The position numbers and the translations under genes were made by a program. The notes under the pieces were generated by a model. It worked only from the letters and a program-made list of their open reading frames with translations, was not told the DNA's origin and searched no databases. DNA of 64,000 nt from Crocinitomicaceae bacterium (GTDB lineage: Bacteria; Bacteroidota; Bacteroidia; Flavobacteriales_D; Crocinitomicaceae): contig JAKVAR010000006.1 of NCBI GenBank assembly GCA_022447585.1, positions 310,001-374,000 on the forward strand, given 5' to 3'. Numbering within the stretch: the stretch's first letter is position 1; each line of letters starts with the position of its first letter. Positions 46,601 to 55,609 of this stretch are shown piece by piece.

Positions 46601-47715
46601 TATTTAAGCTGTTTTTTACAATTTTTCCAAAACGAGAAGAAAGACGTATAATCTCCTTGCACATTGCAGAGCGATTCTCGCGGTTCTTCATGGCCTTCAT
46701 AATGTGCATTCAAGGGGTGCTCTTTGTAGTAAATGTTTTTATGTTTAAAATCAGAAATCAATTCAGAGAATTCTCCTACATAGACCTGAATATTATCAAT
46801 ATTTAGTTCGGAAAACTGAACAATGAAATCAATCGATTTTTGGGATACAGGATAGCTTTTAAAATGCGAAGGTTCTAGTAAGAGAATTCTATTCGCTGAA
46901 ATATCCTTTTTCCAATTAGGGTCTAGATTATAAAAATTATATAAACACGTTGGAATTGTTTGATCAACATGGATTGGTTTTACATTCGGCAAGGGTGTTT
47001 TTAACTCTAATTTTATACTTTCTTGTAGAACTTTTGGCGATTGATAGGCCTTAAACCCTTCGTAAGGGATGTCTAAAAAAGTACCTTTTTGTTTAGTAAA
47101 ACAATACTTATTGATGTTCTCTTGGTTCGCAACATATTTTTTATTGGAATAAGTTCCTGCAACCCATTGCCAACTCAAAGCATTACTGGCCCAGTCAGCA
47201 TCCAAAAGGTGATAGTACATCCATTTTGCAGGCATTTTCCAGTGACAGTGTGCCATATTGCAAGAAATTGCAGCGATATACATTCTTACGTGGTTATGCA
47301 AATATCCAGTATCATAAAATGCTTTAATTGCTTCATCAATGGCTATTATACCAGTGTTTGAGTTAATGATTACTTTAGGAATGTCTCTGTTTGCAATTGG
47401 TTTTTGCTCCGTTTTTAGGTCTTTATTGATAGCGTTGCCCTTTGTGATCCAGATTTGTTGCCAATAATCTCGCCAAGCCAATTCTTGAATAAATTTTTCT
47501 ATGTCAGCAGGGTTATATCCTTTTTTCAAAACTTCTCCAAGAACAAATCTAGTTGAAATAATACCTCTTGATATATAAGGTGATAAATAGGTCACCGCAC
47601 CATTGATATAATTTCTTGTTGAGCTATACTTCAAAGGGTTTATGTTTCTAATACGCTGCATAATTGCAGCATAGTCGGCTGGAAACATATGGTTTTGATT
47701 TTCAAATAATTCCAT
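46597..47715 (-). CDS. Photolyase homologue with FAD domain first, likely circularly permuted
   Basis: 372 residues. It begins directly with the FAD-binding domain (about 15-215): TYLSPYISRGIISTRFVL, FIQELAWRDYWQQIW, TGYLHNHVRMY, and the canonical LLDADWASNALSWQWVAG with Asn. There is no N-terminal antenna domain. Instead, after a linker, residues 276-345 (RILLLEPSHFKSYPVS ... IQVYVGEFSEL) resemble the alpha/beta domain of the neighbouring photolyase (EPSIIEYPDTSPRHLQF ... IEVFYGEASDVF). This points to a swapped domain order. It is the first gene of the photolyase operon. Confidence 0.85.
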   Translation of the reverse strand: MELFENQNHMFPADYAAIMQRIRNINPLKYSSTRNYINGAVTYLSPYISRGIISTRFVLGEVLKKGYNPADIEKFIQELAWRDYWQQIWITKGNAINKDLKTEQKPIANRDIPKVIINSNTGIIAIDEAIKAFYDTGYLHNHVRMYIAAISCNMAHCHWKMPAKWMYYHLLDADWASNALSWQWVAGTYSNKKYVANQENINKYCFTKQKGTFLDIPYEGFKAYQSPKVLQESIKLELKTPLPNVKPIHVDQTIPTCLYNFYNLDPNWKKDISANRILLLEPSHFKSYPVSQKSIDFIVQFSELNIDNIQVYVGEFSELISDFKHKNIYYKEHPLNAHYEGHEEPRESLCNVQGDYTSFFSFWKNCKKQLKY

Positions 47716-48213
47716 TTGTCACTTGTTTTAGTTCCCGAAATCGTCCTTTCGCGCGATTATTTTAAACGCTTTTTACTGTTACTTTTATTTAAGCATGTAA
47801 TGCAGAAATTAAACTGGACTATATCAAGTTATCGCCAATACGTATTACTGCATTGACTAATCTTTTTTGCTATAATCCGAATTGAACTAAATTGCCGCGA
47901 AGGGAAATTTGTTTTTCAATGTCGTTTCTACAAGTCGCTATATATATAGACTTGCAATTTTTTTTACAGTTTTTATACATATTGCTCTTATAAAAATAAG
48001 ACTTTTGTTTAACATTTTTGCGTTTTGGTTAAACAAAAGGTTGTCGCAAAGTATTTTGCTATATGTAAATTAGAAGCTCAATAAATGCATTTTTTAAAGT
48101 GAACTTAGAAAACACATGGTTATTATATTTGATAGTTCTGGCGTCTTGAGAATACGCAGAATCTATAGACTTTTCATTTTAACCACAATAAACGGAATAA
48201 TTTGATGGTGCGT
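47716..48213. other. 498-bp intergenic region upstream of the photolyase operon
   Basis: Contains the second copy of the TetR-type inverted repeat (48003-48038), about 290 bases before the photolyase start. A 24-codon hydrophobic ORF at about 47919 looks like chance. No clear TAnnTTTG box was found on the minus strand, and no tRNA or terminator. A long untranslated leader or an unseen regulatory RNA is possible. Confidence 0.5.
48003..48038. promoter_or_regulatory. Inverted repeat operator upstream of photolyases (copy 2)
   Basis: TTTTGTTTAAC (48003-48013), 14 bases, GTTAAACAAAA (48028-48038): 11-bp perfect arms. The inner ten bases and the 14-base spacer length are identical to the site at the tetR start (40901-40934), while the spacer sequences differ. 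Likely a second TetR site, controlling the photolyase operon. Confidence 0.65.
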
Positions 48214-48621
48214 TTATACTTTATTTTCTTTTATCATTTTTCTGTGTTCCATTCCCCAATTTGTCAATTCTGTGATTAAGGGAACTAAGGTATATCCATA
48301 ATCTGCTAATTTATAACAGACTTTAACAGGTGTAGAATCGTAAACTTTTCTTTCTATTAACCCATTAATTTCCAGATCTTTTAATTCTTTAGACAGCATT
48401 TTCGGACTAATTTTCGGAAGTCCTTTCTCTAATTCAGAATATCGAAACTCTCCATTGCAGAGTAACGCGATTATAGGCATTTTCCACCTCCCTTGTATAA
48501 TTTGCATTGTATCTTGAATGGCTTGAAGTTCTTTTCGATAATGATCTATTATTTCTAAAGGAGGCTTATTTATTCTGTAGCGCTTAAACGCTTCAATTTG
48601 ATCTTTCAAAACCTTATCCAT
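48214..48621 (-). CDS. HxlR-family transcriptional regulator
   Basis: 135 residues from MDKVLKDQIEAFKRY; a longer frame from 48648 adds nine residues. Winged-helix features: IQGRWKMPIIALLCNGEFRYSEL, ISPKMLSKELKDLEING and YTLVPLITELTNWG. It lacks the conserved Cys near the N-terminus used by some redox HxlR proteins. It is divergent from the DoxX-like gene and its upstream region is full of symmetric repeats (48648-48671), a likely operator. Confidence 0.88.
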   Translation of the reverse strand: MDKVLKDQIEAFKRYRINKPPLEIIDHYRKELQAIQDTMQIIQGRWKMPIIALLCNGEFRYSELEKGLPKISPKMLSKELKDLEINGLIERKVYDSTPVKVCYKLADYGYTLVPLITELTNWGMEHRKMIKENKV

Positions 48622-48647
48622 TTCTACGTATTTTAGACAAAAATACA

Positions 48648-48671
48648 CTATACTTTGGTATAGTACTATAC
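48648..48671. promoter_or_regulatory. HxlR operator-like repeats
   Basis: CTATAC-TTTG-GTATAG (48648-48663) overlaps GTATAG-TA-CTATAC (48658-48671). The half-site CTATAC appears three times in alternating orientation, between the divergent hxlR and DoxX-like genes. Known HxlR/YodB operators are similar TACT/AGTA palindromes, so this is a strong candidate. Confidence 0.6.
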
Positions 48672-48728
48672 ATTGAATAGTCTTTGTTTCTTAGTTTTAC
48701 ATCATTGCTAATTTTTAAAAATACAAGA

Positions 48729-49094
48729 ATGAATATATTATTTTGGGTTATAAGTATTGGATTATTTGCCTTTGAAATGGGAGCAGGAATTGGAAAACAA
48801 GTAGGCGGTAAAATGGCGCTGGATTGGATGAATAAATTGGGTGTTTCAAAACCTTTTATGAGCGCATTTGGCGGGTTAGAAGTTGGAGCTGCAGGGGTTA
48901 TTCTTTTTAGTCTTTTTAGCACGGGTGGTTTCAATGACGTACTTGTTCCTTGGGTTTGTTTGGTTCTTGCTTTTTTAAAAATAGTTGAACTAATTCTGCA
49001 ATACAAAGCAAATGAGCCTTTTGCTGCAATGGTCGGGCCCATTGTTGTTCTGATTCTTGTTACGGCATTTTATTTAATCAGACAAAGTATATAA
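48729..49094 (+). CDS. DoxX-like membrane protein
   Basis: 121 residues from the internal ATG (MNILFWVISIGLFAFEMGAG), with four membrane segments; the upstream part of the longer frame is the promoter region. The order and spacing (GLEVGAAGVILF, VLVPWVCLVLAFLKIVE) resemble DoxX-like proteins. It is divergent from the HxlR gene and lies three bases before the NmrA-like gene, a common arrangement for HxlR-controlled redox operons. Confidence 0.8.
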   Translation: MNILFWVISIGLFAFEMGAGIGKQVGGKMALDWMNKLGVSKPFMSAFGGLEVGAAGVILFSLFSTGGFNDVLVPWVCLVLAFLKIVELILQYKANEPFAAMVGPIVVLILVTAFYLIRQSI

Positions 49095-49097
49095 GTT

Positions 49098-49730
49098 ATG
49101 GATAAAACGATTTTAGTATTCGGGGCAAATGGCAATTTAGGGAGTCATTTCGTCTACCAAGCTTTAGAAGCGGGTTATACGATAAAGGCTTTTGTTAGAA
49201 GTCCTGAAAAATTTAAGCTTTCTAACAACCCAAATGTCCAGGTGATTCAGGGAGATGCTACTAATTATAGAGATGTAGAAAGGGCATTGAAGGGAGTTGG
49301 TATTGTGGTCAGTTGTTTAGGTAATCCGCCAAAGAAAAAAACCTACATAATGGATAAAGCTTATCAAAATATAATGTCTATTGTTTCTAACCAAACTATT
49401 CCTCCCCGTTGCTTAATGATTTCAAGTATTGGTATGGGAGGTTCGTCTTGGTTTGTGAAATTTATCCTTCAACGAATAGGCGGAAAAGAGGGGTTTAACG
49501 ATTTTGAGAAAGCGGAGGAGAGGGTGCTTAAAGAAAAAGATGTTCCCTTTGTTGTTATCAGGCCAGCTGGACTTACAGATAAAAAAGGGAATGGAAAATA
49601 TCGAATAATTACTAAGCCAACTGTTTTTTTCCCAAAGTTCATTTCTCGTTCTGATGTTGCTAAGTTTTTTGTGAATTGTTTAAGCGACACCTCTTTTGAC
49701 GGTAAATCAGTAATGATCCAAGGATACTAA
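49098..49730 (+). CDS. NAD(P)-binding NmrA-like reductase
   Basis: 210 residues. The Rossmann motif LVFGANGNLGSHFVYQALEAG is followed by VIQGDATNYRDVERAL and VVSCLGNPP. The later block VPFVVIRPAGLTDKKGNGKY is typical of NmrA/atypical SDR (a5) proteins. Likely a redox-sensing or quinone-reducing protein controlled by the adjacent HxlR regulator. Confidence 0.87.
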   Translation: MDKTILVFGANGNLGSHFVYQALEAGYTIKAFVRSPEKFKLSNNPNVQVIQGDATNYRDVERALKGVGIVVSCLGNPPKKKTYIMDKAYQNIMSIVSNQTIPPRCLMISSIGMGGSSWFVKFILQRIGGKEGFNDFEKAEERVLKEKDVPFVVIRPAGLTDKKGNGKYRIITKPTVFFPKFISRSDVAKFFVNCLSDTSFDGKSVMIQGY

Positions 49731-49776
49731 TTTTCATACCGTTGAAAACAAAATTATGCGTAGATCCCGAATAGTA

Positions 49777-52700
49777 TTATTGGTCTTTAACCCCTATCAA
49801 ATTAATTTTTTCATTCCTGATTAATTCATTGTATTTCAATAATTCCTTATCTCTTAATTCGTACCATTTGGCAAGTTCAATGTCGATTTTTGAGGTTAAA
49901 ACATCTTTAACTTGAATCATTTGATCAGTGGGTTTATATATTCCCATATTGGCTAGAGAAGCAACATGCGCTAGTTTGTTATTCAACTTAATTGGGTAAT
50001 TCAACATATCCTGATTACTCTTGAGTTTCGTTTGATATAGTTTCTGCTCGATTGAATTCATAAGGGAATCGAGCCTTTTTCCTTCGTCCACCACATCAGC
50101 ATAAACATTATTGTCGATACGACTGTTGAGTGCTGAAATCTGAGACTTTATCTCTCTCATTTCCGCTATGGCATCATGCGTTTCATCCAGCTTATTTCTT
50201 ATTTCCAGTAAGAACTGAAATTGAGCTTGCCGGTCTTCTACCTGACCTTCAATCCTTGGATCCAATAAAATTTCGAATTCAACATTAACACTATCTTCAC
50301 CAACTTTCAATTGAGCGGTGTAGTTTCCTGGTGGACATTTTGGACCATTTAGGGTTCCCCACCACATGAGCATTCCGTCAAATTTGTCCGCCTTTTCATA
50401 ACGCGTATCCCAATTAAAAACATTCATTCCTTTTTCAAACTTTAACTTGTCTTCCTTTTCTTTGGCATTTGAACGAAATGATCTTATCAATTCCCCCTCA
50501 GGTGTGAAAAAGCTCATTTCAACGATCTCTTGTTCTTCGGGAATGTTAAAATAAAACCTTATACCTTCATGATGATTTGTTCCTCTAGTGGTAGATACTT
50601 TTCCTCCTCCTCCATAGCCAACACTAGGGTGAACACTAAATAGACGAAGTTCATCTTTACGTGTAGACTCCTTCAATTCGTCCCAGATAATGTTTAAGTC
50701 ATCAAGTATCCAAATACTTCTTCCTTGCGTGGCAACAATCAAGTCATTATCTTTAATTGTGATATCTGTGATGGGCACCAGGGGTAGGTTTAATTGCAAC
50801 GGATACCAGTTTTTCCCATGGTTTTTACTGATATACAATCCGTATTCTGTACCACAATACAGGAGGCCATCTACCTGCTGATCGGCACGTATAACTCTAG
50901 TAAAATGATTTGCGGAAATACCGTTTGTGATTAGCTTCCAACTCTCACCATAATCGGATGTGTAATATAAATAAGGTGTGTAATCTCCTGATTTATATTT
51001 TGTAGCGGCGACGTATAGCCCCCCTTTCTTGAACGGATCAACTTCAATGCTATTTATTATTGACCACTCTGGTAGTTTCTTTGGTGTAACATTTTTCCAA
51101 TTGTCTCCACCGTCCTGCGAAACATGCAATAACCCATCGTCTGATCCACACCAAATTAAGTCTTTTTCATAGGGCGATTCAGCAGCAGAAAATATCGTCG
51201 CATAGTATTCTACTCCGGTGTTATCTTTTGTTATTGGACCACCAGAAGAAATCAATTTCAATGAATCATTACGGCTTAAATCGGGTGAAATAATTTCCCA
51301 ACTCTCACCTCCATTGTAAGAGACATGAAGGTATTGAGAACATGTATATAGCTTCTTGTTGTCATGTGGTGAAAAGAATATTGGGAAATTCCATTGGAAC
51401 CTGTACTTCATACCTTCCGCTCCATAACCTATTGGATTATCTGGCCAGACATTGATAGCTCGATTCATATCTGTATTGTGATTGTATCTAGTAAGATACC
51501 CACCATAACTTCCACCATAAACGATGTTGTTATCCATCGGATCTGGCGCTAAATGCGCGCTTTCACCTCCCGCAGTTGATTCCCAGTTATCTTCAGAAAT
51601 AAATGAACGATTAGATCTTGAATCAATACGAACGGTTGAATTGTCTTGTTGCGCCCCGTATATTCGATAAGGAAAATGATTGTCTGTTGTAACACGATAA
51701 AATTGAGCAGTTGGTTGATTCATATATGTGGACCAGCTTTCACCTGCATCATAAGAAACTTGCGCCCCGCCGTCATCGGCAATAATCATTCTATTTGGAT
51801 TTTCTGGAGCAATCCATAAATCATGATGGTCTCCGTGAGGAGCATATTTCGATTCAAAATTTTTGCCACCATCAGAAGAAACATGGTAAGCTACATTCAT
51901 AACATAGACTTTATTGATGTTTTTGGTATCCGCATAAATTCTAGAATAATACCAAGCACGCTGACGTAGGCTTCTATCACTATTTGTGTTCTCCCATGTA
52001 TTTCCTCCATCATCAGAACGGAAAACACCTCCATTATCATTTTCAATAATGGTCCAGATTCTATCTGGATTAACAGGTGAAACGGCAATACCAATTATAC
52101 CCATTGTTCCCTCAGGCATTCCATCTTTATTCATCAAAGATTCCCACGTCTTTCCTCCATCATTTGATTTCCAGAGAGCAGAGCCCTCTCCTCCAGAAGA
52201 AAAATCATATGGACTTCTTCGAACATTCCACGTGCTTGCATATATAATATCTGGATTTACAGGGTCTAAAATCAAATCAACTGCTCCACTCCTTTTGTTT
52301 GCGAAAAGTATACGGTTCCATGTAGTGCCACCATCAATTGACTTGTATACGCCTCTCTCTTCAGAATCTTTGAATAAATCACCCAAGACAGCAGCGTAAA
52401 CAATATCTGGATTTTTAGGATGAACACGTACACGGGGAATGTGTCTTGAGTTTTTTAAGCCGACTGCTTTCCAACTTCTACCTCCATCAATGGATTTATA
52501 CATACCTGTTCCTGGTGAAACATTACCTCTCACTGTTACTTCTCCTCCGCCAACATATATTACGTTATTGTGTGATTTCGAAACTTCAACAGCACCAATA
52601 GAGCCACCAAAATACCCATCTGAAATATTTTCCCAAGTAGAACCGCCATTTTCAGTTTTCCAAACTCCTCCACCAGTTGTTCCCATAAAGAAAAGCATTG

Positions 52701-52878
52701 GCTTGCCTTCAACACCGGTTACAGCTGCTGATCTACCCCCTCTAAATGGGCCAACGCATCGGAAATCAAGCTTGCTATTAACAACTGGAAAAGCATCCAG
52801 ACTTCTGTCCTCTTGTGCTAGCAGTGAAAAGTGACTAGAGCTTAATATAGTGAGCAATAAAATCAGTAAATTTTTCAT
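49777..52878 (-). CDS. Secreted BNR-repeat (sortilin/VPS10-like) beta-propeller protein
   Basis: 1033 residues with signal peptide (MKNLLILLLTILSSSHFSLLAQ). Many Asp-box (S-x-D-x-G-x-x-W) repeats are visible: KTENGGSTWENI, KSIDGGRSWKAV, KSIDGGTTWNRI, KSNDGGKTWESL, RSDDGGNTWENT, VSYDAGESWSTY, VSQDGGDNWKNV and others. They predict a large beta-propeller like the sortilin-type glycosyl-hydrolase-related proteins common in Bacteroidota. The C-terminal 300 residues include an Ig-like part and a coiled coil. Substrate unknown. Confidence 0.9.
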   Translation of the reverse strand: MKNLLILLLTILSSSHFSLLAQEDRSLDAFPVVNSKLDFRCVGPFRGGRSAAVTGVEGKPMLFFMGTTGGGVWKTENGGSTWENISDGYFGGSIGAVEVSKSHNNVIYVGGGEVTVRGNVSPGTGMYKSIDGGRSWKAVGLKNSRHIPRVRVHPKNPDIVYAAVLGDLFKDSEERGVYKSIDGGTTWNRILFANKRSGAVDLILDPVNPDIIYASTWNVRRSPYDFSSGGEGSALWKSNDGGKTWESLMNKDGMPEGTMGIIGIAVSPVNPDRIWTIIENDNGGVFRSDDGGNTWENTNSDRSLRQRAWYYSRIYADTKNINKVYVMNVAYHVSSDGGKNFESKYAPHGDHHDLWIAPENPNRMIIADDGGAQVSYDAGESWSTYMNQPTAQFYRVTTDNHFPYRIYGAQQDNSTVRIDSRSNRSFISEDNWESTAGGESAHLAPDPMDNNIVYGGSYGGYLTRYNHNTDMNRAINVWPDNPIGYGAEGMKYRFQWNFPIFFSPHDNKKLYTCSQYLHVSYNGGESWEIISPDLSRNDSLKLISSGGPITKDNTGVEYYATIFSAAESPYEKDLIWCGSDDGLLHVSQDGGDNWKNVTPKKLPEWSIINSIEVDPFKKGGLYVAATKYKSGDYTPYLYYTSDYGESWKLITNGISANHFTRVIRADQQVDGLLYCGTEYGLYISKNHGKNWYPLQLNLPLVPITDITIKDNDLIVATQGRSIWILDDLNIIWDELKESTRKDELRLFSVHPSVGYGGGGKVSTTRGTNHHEGIRFYFNIPEEQEIVEMSFFTPEGELIRSFRSNAKEKEDKLKFEKGMNVFNWDTRYEKADKFDGMLMWWGTLNGPKCPPGNYTAQLKVGEDSVNVEFEILLDPRIEGQVEDRQAQFQFLLEIRNKLDETHDAIAEMREIKSQISALNSRIDNNVYADVVDEGKRLDSLMNSIEQKLYQTKLKSNQDMLNYPIKLNNKLAHVASLANMGIYKPTDQMIQVKDVLTSKIDIELAKWYELRDKELLKYNELIRNEKINLIGVKDQ

Positions 52879-53230
52879 GAGTTAAATTTTGGTAGCTCAA
52901 GATAATAATCACAATTGGGAAACGAAATAAGAATTTAAACAAAGACAGAAACAAAGTATATTCGGCATAAAAAAGGGGATTAGGCCAATTTTGATCATTT
53001 TGTTTCACAGTAGTGACTTCTAAGTTGAAATTTTGAAACAAATTTTTGATAATCTTTGATCGATTGACTTTGCTCAAAAAGTCAAGGTCTTTAAATTAAT
53101 GCTAATGAAAATATGATTTAGCAAAGATATCAGCTTTCTTAATGACATCCATGTTTTAATGTTATTGAGGAAAATCGTATCATTTTGCGCTCAAATCGGA
53201 TGTTTTCAGATTAAAAAATAGAATCGCTCT
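52879..53230. other. Intergenic region with no gene
   Basis: Only a TATCTTTG (-7-like) element at 53122-53129 on the minus strand stands out, about 244 bases before the BNR gene. I found no matching TTG. An ORF read at 52835-53077 has an unlikely composition and overlaps the start of the BNR gene. Confidence 0.5.
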
Positions 53231-53767
53231 CTAGCTTGTGATTTTGTGAATATTCACCCTCAATACTTCACCATAATTCAATTTTAAGTTGAATATACTC
53301 TTCATGGAAATTCTATTAGCGAGCCCATTTAACACTCTAATAACTCCTGCATGTGTCACAATTACGGCGGTTTCTACATTTGAATTGAATAAAATCTCTT
53401 CTAAAAATAGTTCAACGCGTTGCTTCAAATCAAATAAAGATTCTCCATTTTTAGCTGGGACATTAACATAATCGTCAAACCAAGGTTGAATGTCTTCCAG
53501 CGGAATATCATTCCAAGGTTTTAACTCCCAATCACCAAAATCCATTTCCAATATGCGATCATCGTAAATCACATCAGTTCCTAACCGTTCCGCCAATATT
53601 CTGCATCGTTTGAGAGGACTTGAGTAAACTTTTCTATGCTGTCCAACTTCTTTAAGTATCAATTCTAATTCTGCTTCAAAAGAATCTGCAACATTAAGGT
53701 CTGATTGCCCATAGCAAATGCCCTTTTCAATGGCTGGAGTTGTATGTCGAATTAGGATTAATTCCAT
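53231..53767 (-). CDS. cobC: Alpha-ribazole phosphatase (histidine phosphatase family)
   Basis: 178 residues from MELILIRHTTP. The RHT catalytic motif at the start, the YGQSDLNV segment and the C-terminal VIVTHAGVIRVL (second His) define the histidine phosphatase superfamily. In this operon it should remove phosphate from alpha-ribazole-5'-phosphate or adenosylcobalamin-5'-phosphate. It overlaps the cobS stop by about ten bases. Last gene of the cobalamin operon. Confidence 0.88.
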   Translation of the reverse strand: MELILIRHTTPAIEKGICYGQSDLNVADSFEAELELILKEVGQHRKVYSSPLKRCRILAERLGTDVIYDDRILEMDFGDWELKPWNDIPLEDIQPWFDDYVNVPAKNGESLFDLKQRVELFLEEILFNSNVETAVIVTHAGVIRVLNGLANRISMKSIFNLKLNYGEVLRVNIHKITS

Positions 53768-54537
53768 AAAAATATGCATGTTGCATAAAGCGTCAACTCT
53801 GATAACTGCTGCAGCATTCCCAGACAGTCTCCTGTATATCCCTCAATTTTTTTCTTAAAGTATACAGACATAAATACTACCAATAAAAATAGTATAGGAA
53901 AAAGAATTAACCACCAAATATTATTGGTATATATGGCAACACCTATGATGGGTAAAAGCATACAAGCAATTACAATAACAGTATTCACTAGAGAAAGGCG
54001 TTTTGCAATATGAAATGATTTTGAACTATTATCGGATCTTGCGTAGTCTAAAAATCGCATCATTGAGGCTGCACCTGACCTGCTAACTACGTGAATCATT
54101 AGTATTAGAATAAAAATCATTGTATTTGAGTATAGCGGTATTAGTTTTGATAGCAGAGAAAGTTTTAAGAAAAACAAGAAAATTAAACCAATGGCGCCAT
54201 ATGCCCCAATAGAACTATCCTTCATTATTTCTAACACTTTTTCTTTTGTCCAACCTCCTCCAAATCCATCACAGCAATCAGCCAGGCCATCTTCATGCAG
54301 ACCTCCAGTAAAAAGAACTCCAACCAGCAAACCTAAAATGATTGCAGTAAAACACCCTAATTGTCCTTTGAGAAGAATGATTGTGAAAGCCATAGCTGTC
54401 CCAACTAGAATGCCAATTATCGGAAAATAACGTATCGAATCTTCTTGCCGCTTTGGTGTATACTTCGCAAGCTTTCCAAGCGGAATTCGTGTGTAAAACT
54501 GTAATGCATTTAAGAACGTTTGGATCTCATTTTTCAT
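53758..54537 (-). CDS. cobS: Adenosylcobinamide-GDP ribazoletransferase
   Basis: 259 residues, polytopic. The N-terminus FLNALQFYTRIPLG and the metal-binding block GGLHEDGLADCCDGFGGG are the CobS signature; later membrane segments and GYTGDCLGMLQQLSE follow. It joins alpha-ribazole to adenosylcobinamide-GDP to give cobalamin at the inner membrane. Gene order cobT-cobS-cobC. Confidence 0.95.
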   Translation of the reverse strand: MKNEIQTFLNALQFYTRIPLGKLAKYTPKRQEDSIRYFPIIGILVGTAMAFTIILLKGQLGCFTAIILGLLVGVLFTGGLHEDGLADCCDGFGGGWTKEKVLEIMKDSSIGAYGAIGLIFLFFLKLSLLSKLIPLYSNTMIFILILMIHVVSRSGAASMMRFLDYARSDNSSKSFHIAKRLSLVNTVIVIACMLLPIIGVAIYTNNIWWLILFPILFLLVVFMSVYFKKKIEGYTGDCLGMLQQLSELTLYATCIFLWN

Positions 54538-54571
54538 ACTAAGTTATAATTTTTTGATTTTTTCTTGAAAA

Positions 54572-55609
54572 TCACTCCTTATTGGACACTCCTGCATCTT
54601 TGAAACTTGACATTTCATTGAAGAAATTTACGGCTGACTGAATCAAAGGGTAGGCTAATGCAATTCCTGTTCCTTCTCCTAAGCGTAATCCTAAATTCAA
54701 TACAGAATCAACGTTTAATACTCCAAGGAATAGTGCATGTCCTTTCTCATCTGATTGGTGTGAAAAAATGGTATAATCTTCAATTGCTGGATTAAACCTA
54801 TGTGCAATTGCATAAGCCGCTGTTGCGATGAATCCATCTACAATTATCAATTTTCTATCACTGGCCGACTGAAGATATGCTCCTACCATTTCGGCAATTT
54901 CAAAACCGCCTACAGCCGATAAAATAGCTAATGGATCTTCTAACGAACCATGTAATTCAATTACATCTTTTAAAATCGATAATTTTCTGTGAAGTTGTTC
55001 TGAGTTAACCCCCGTTCCCTTTCCTACAAATGTCTCAATATCTAATTTAGTGATGTAATGCATGATCAATGCAGAAGAAGAAGTGTTTCCTATCCCCATT
55101 TCTCCGAAACCGATCACATTACAATCAGAACTTACATTTTCTTTAATCGCTTTTGCACCATTTTCGATTGCTTCAACTACCTGTGCTTCCGTCATTGCTT
55201 TTCCCTTCAACACCGAAGTCGTTCCGCCAGCAACCTTGGCATTGATTAGCCCTTCTTGATTTCCAAAGTCGAAATTAACACCGGCATCCACTACTTTCAA
55301 GGTAATGTCATGTTGTCGACAAAAAACATTAATCGCGGCACCACCACCTAAGAAATTTAATACCATTTGATGCGTCACTTCTTGAGGGAAAGCGCTCACC
55401 CCTTCATTTGCCAACCCATGATCTCCTGCGAAGACCAAAATATGTGGATTGTTCAGTTCTGGTGATAAACTTTGTTGAATTTGCGCAATTTTTCTTGCAA
55501 TTTGCTCTAATTTACCCAATGCTCCCATTGGTTTTGTTTTAAAATTAATCTTCTGCTCGATTACTTCGTTTAGTTCATTGCTCAATGGCGAGATATCAAA
55601 TTTCATCAT
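54572..55609 (-). CDS. cobT: Nicotinate-nucleotide-dimethylbenzimidazole phosphoribosyltransferase
   Basis: 345 residues. Family motifs: KPMGALGKLE near the start, VFAGDHGLANEGVSAFPQEVT, VVDAGVNF, GEMGIGNTSSSA and SAVGGFEIAEM. The catalytic Glu is near the end in LRLGEGTGIALA. It activates the lower ligand as alpha-ribazole phosphate. It overlaps cobN by four bases (ATGATG start; the second Met is also possible). Confidence 0.95.
   Translation of the reverse strand: MMKFDISPLSNELNEVIEQKINFKTKPMGALGKLEQIARKIAQIQQSLSPELNNPHILVFAGDHGLANEGVSAFPQEVTHQMVLNFLGGGAAINVFCRQHDITLKVVDAGVNFDFGNQEGLINAKVAGGTTSVLKGKAMTEAQVVEAIENGAKAIKENVSSDCNVIGFGEMGIGNTSSSALIMHYITKLDIETFVGKGTGVNSEQLHRKLSILKDVIELHGSLEDPLAILSAVGGFEIAEMVGAYLQSASDRKLIIVDGFIATAAYAIAHRFNPAIEDYTIFSHQSDEKGHALFLGVLNVDSVLNLGLRLGEGTGIALAYPLIQSAVNFFNEMSSFKDAGVSNKE

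Noticed and set aside
47919..47993. 24-codon hydrophobic ORF in the photolyase upstream region
   Set aside because: No strong ribosome-binding site; the hydrophobic composition is expected by chance from the T-rich sequence.
52835..53077. Minus-strand ORF of 80 codons before the BNR protein
   Set aside because: Overlaps the BNR gene signal peptide region and has an unlikely composition.
53122..53129. TATCTTTG element 244 bases upstream of the BNR gene
   Set aside because: No matching TTG at the right distance; too weak to call a promoter.
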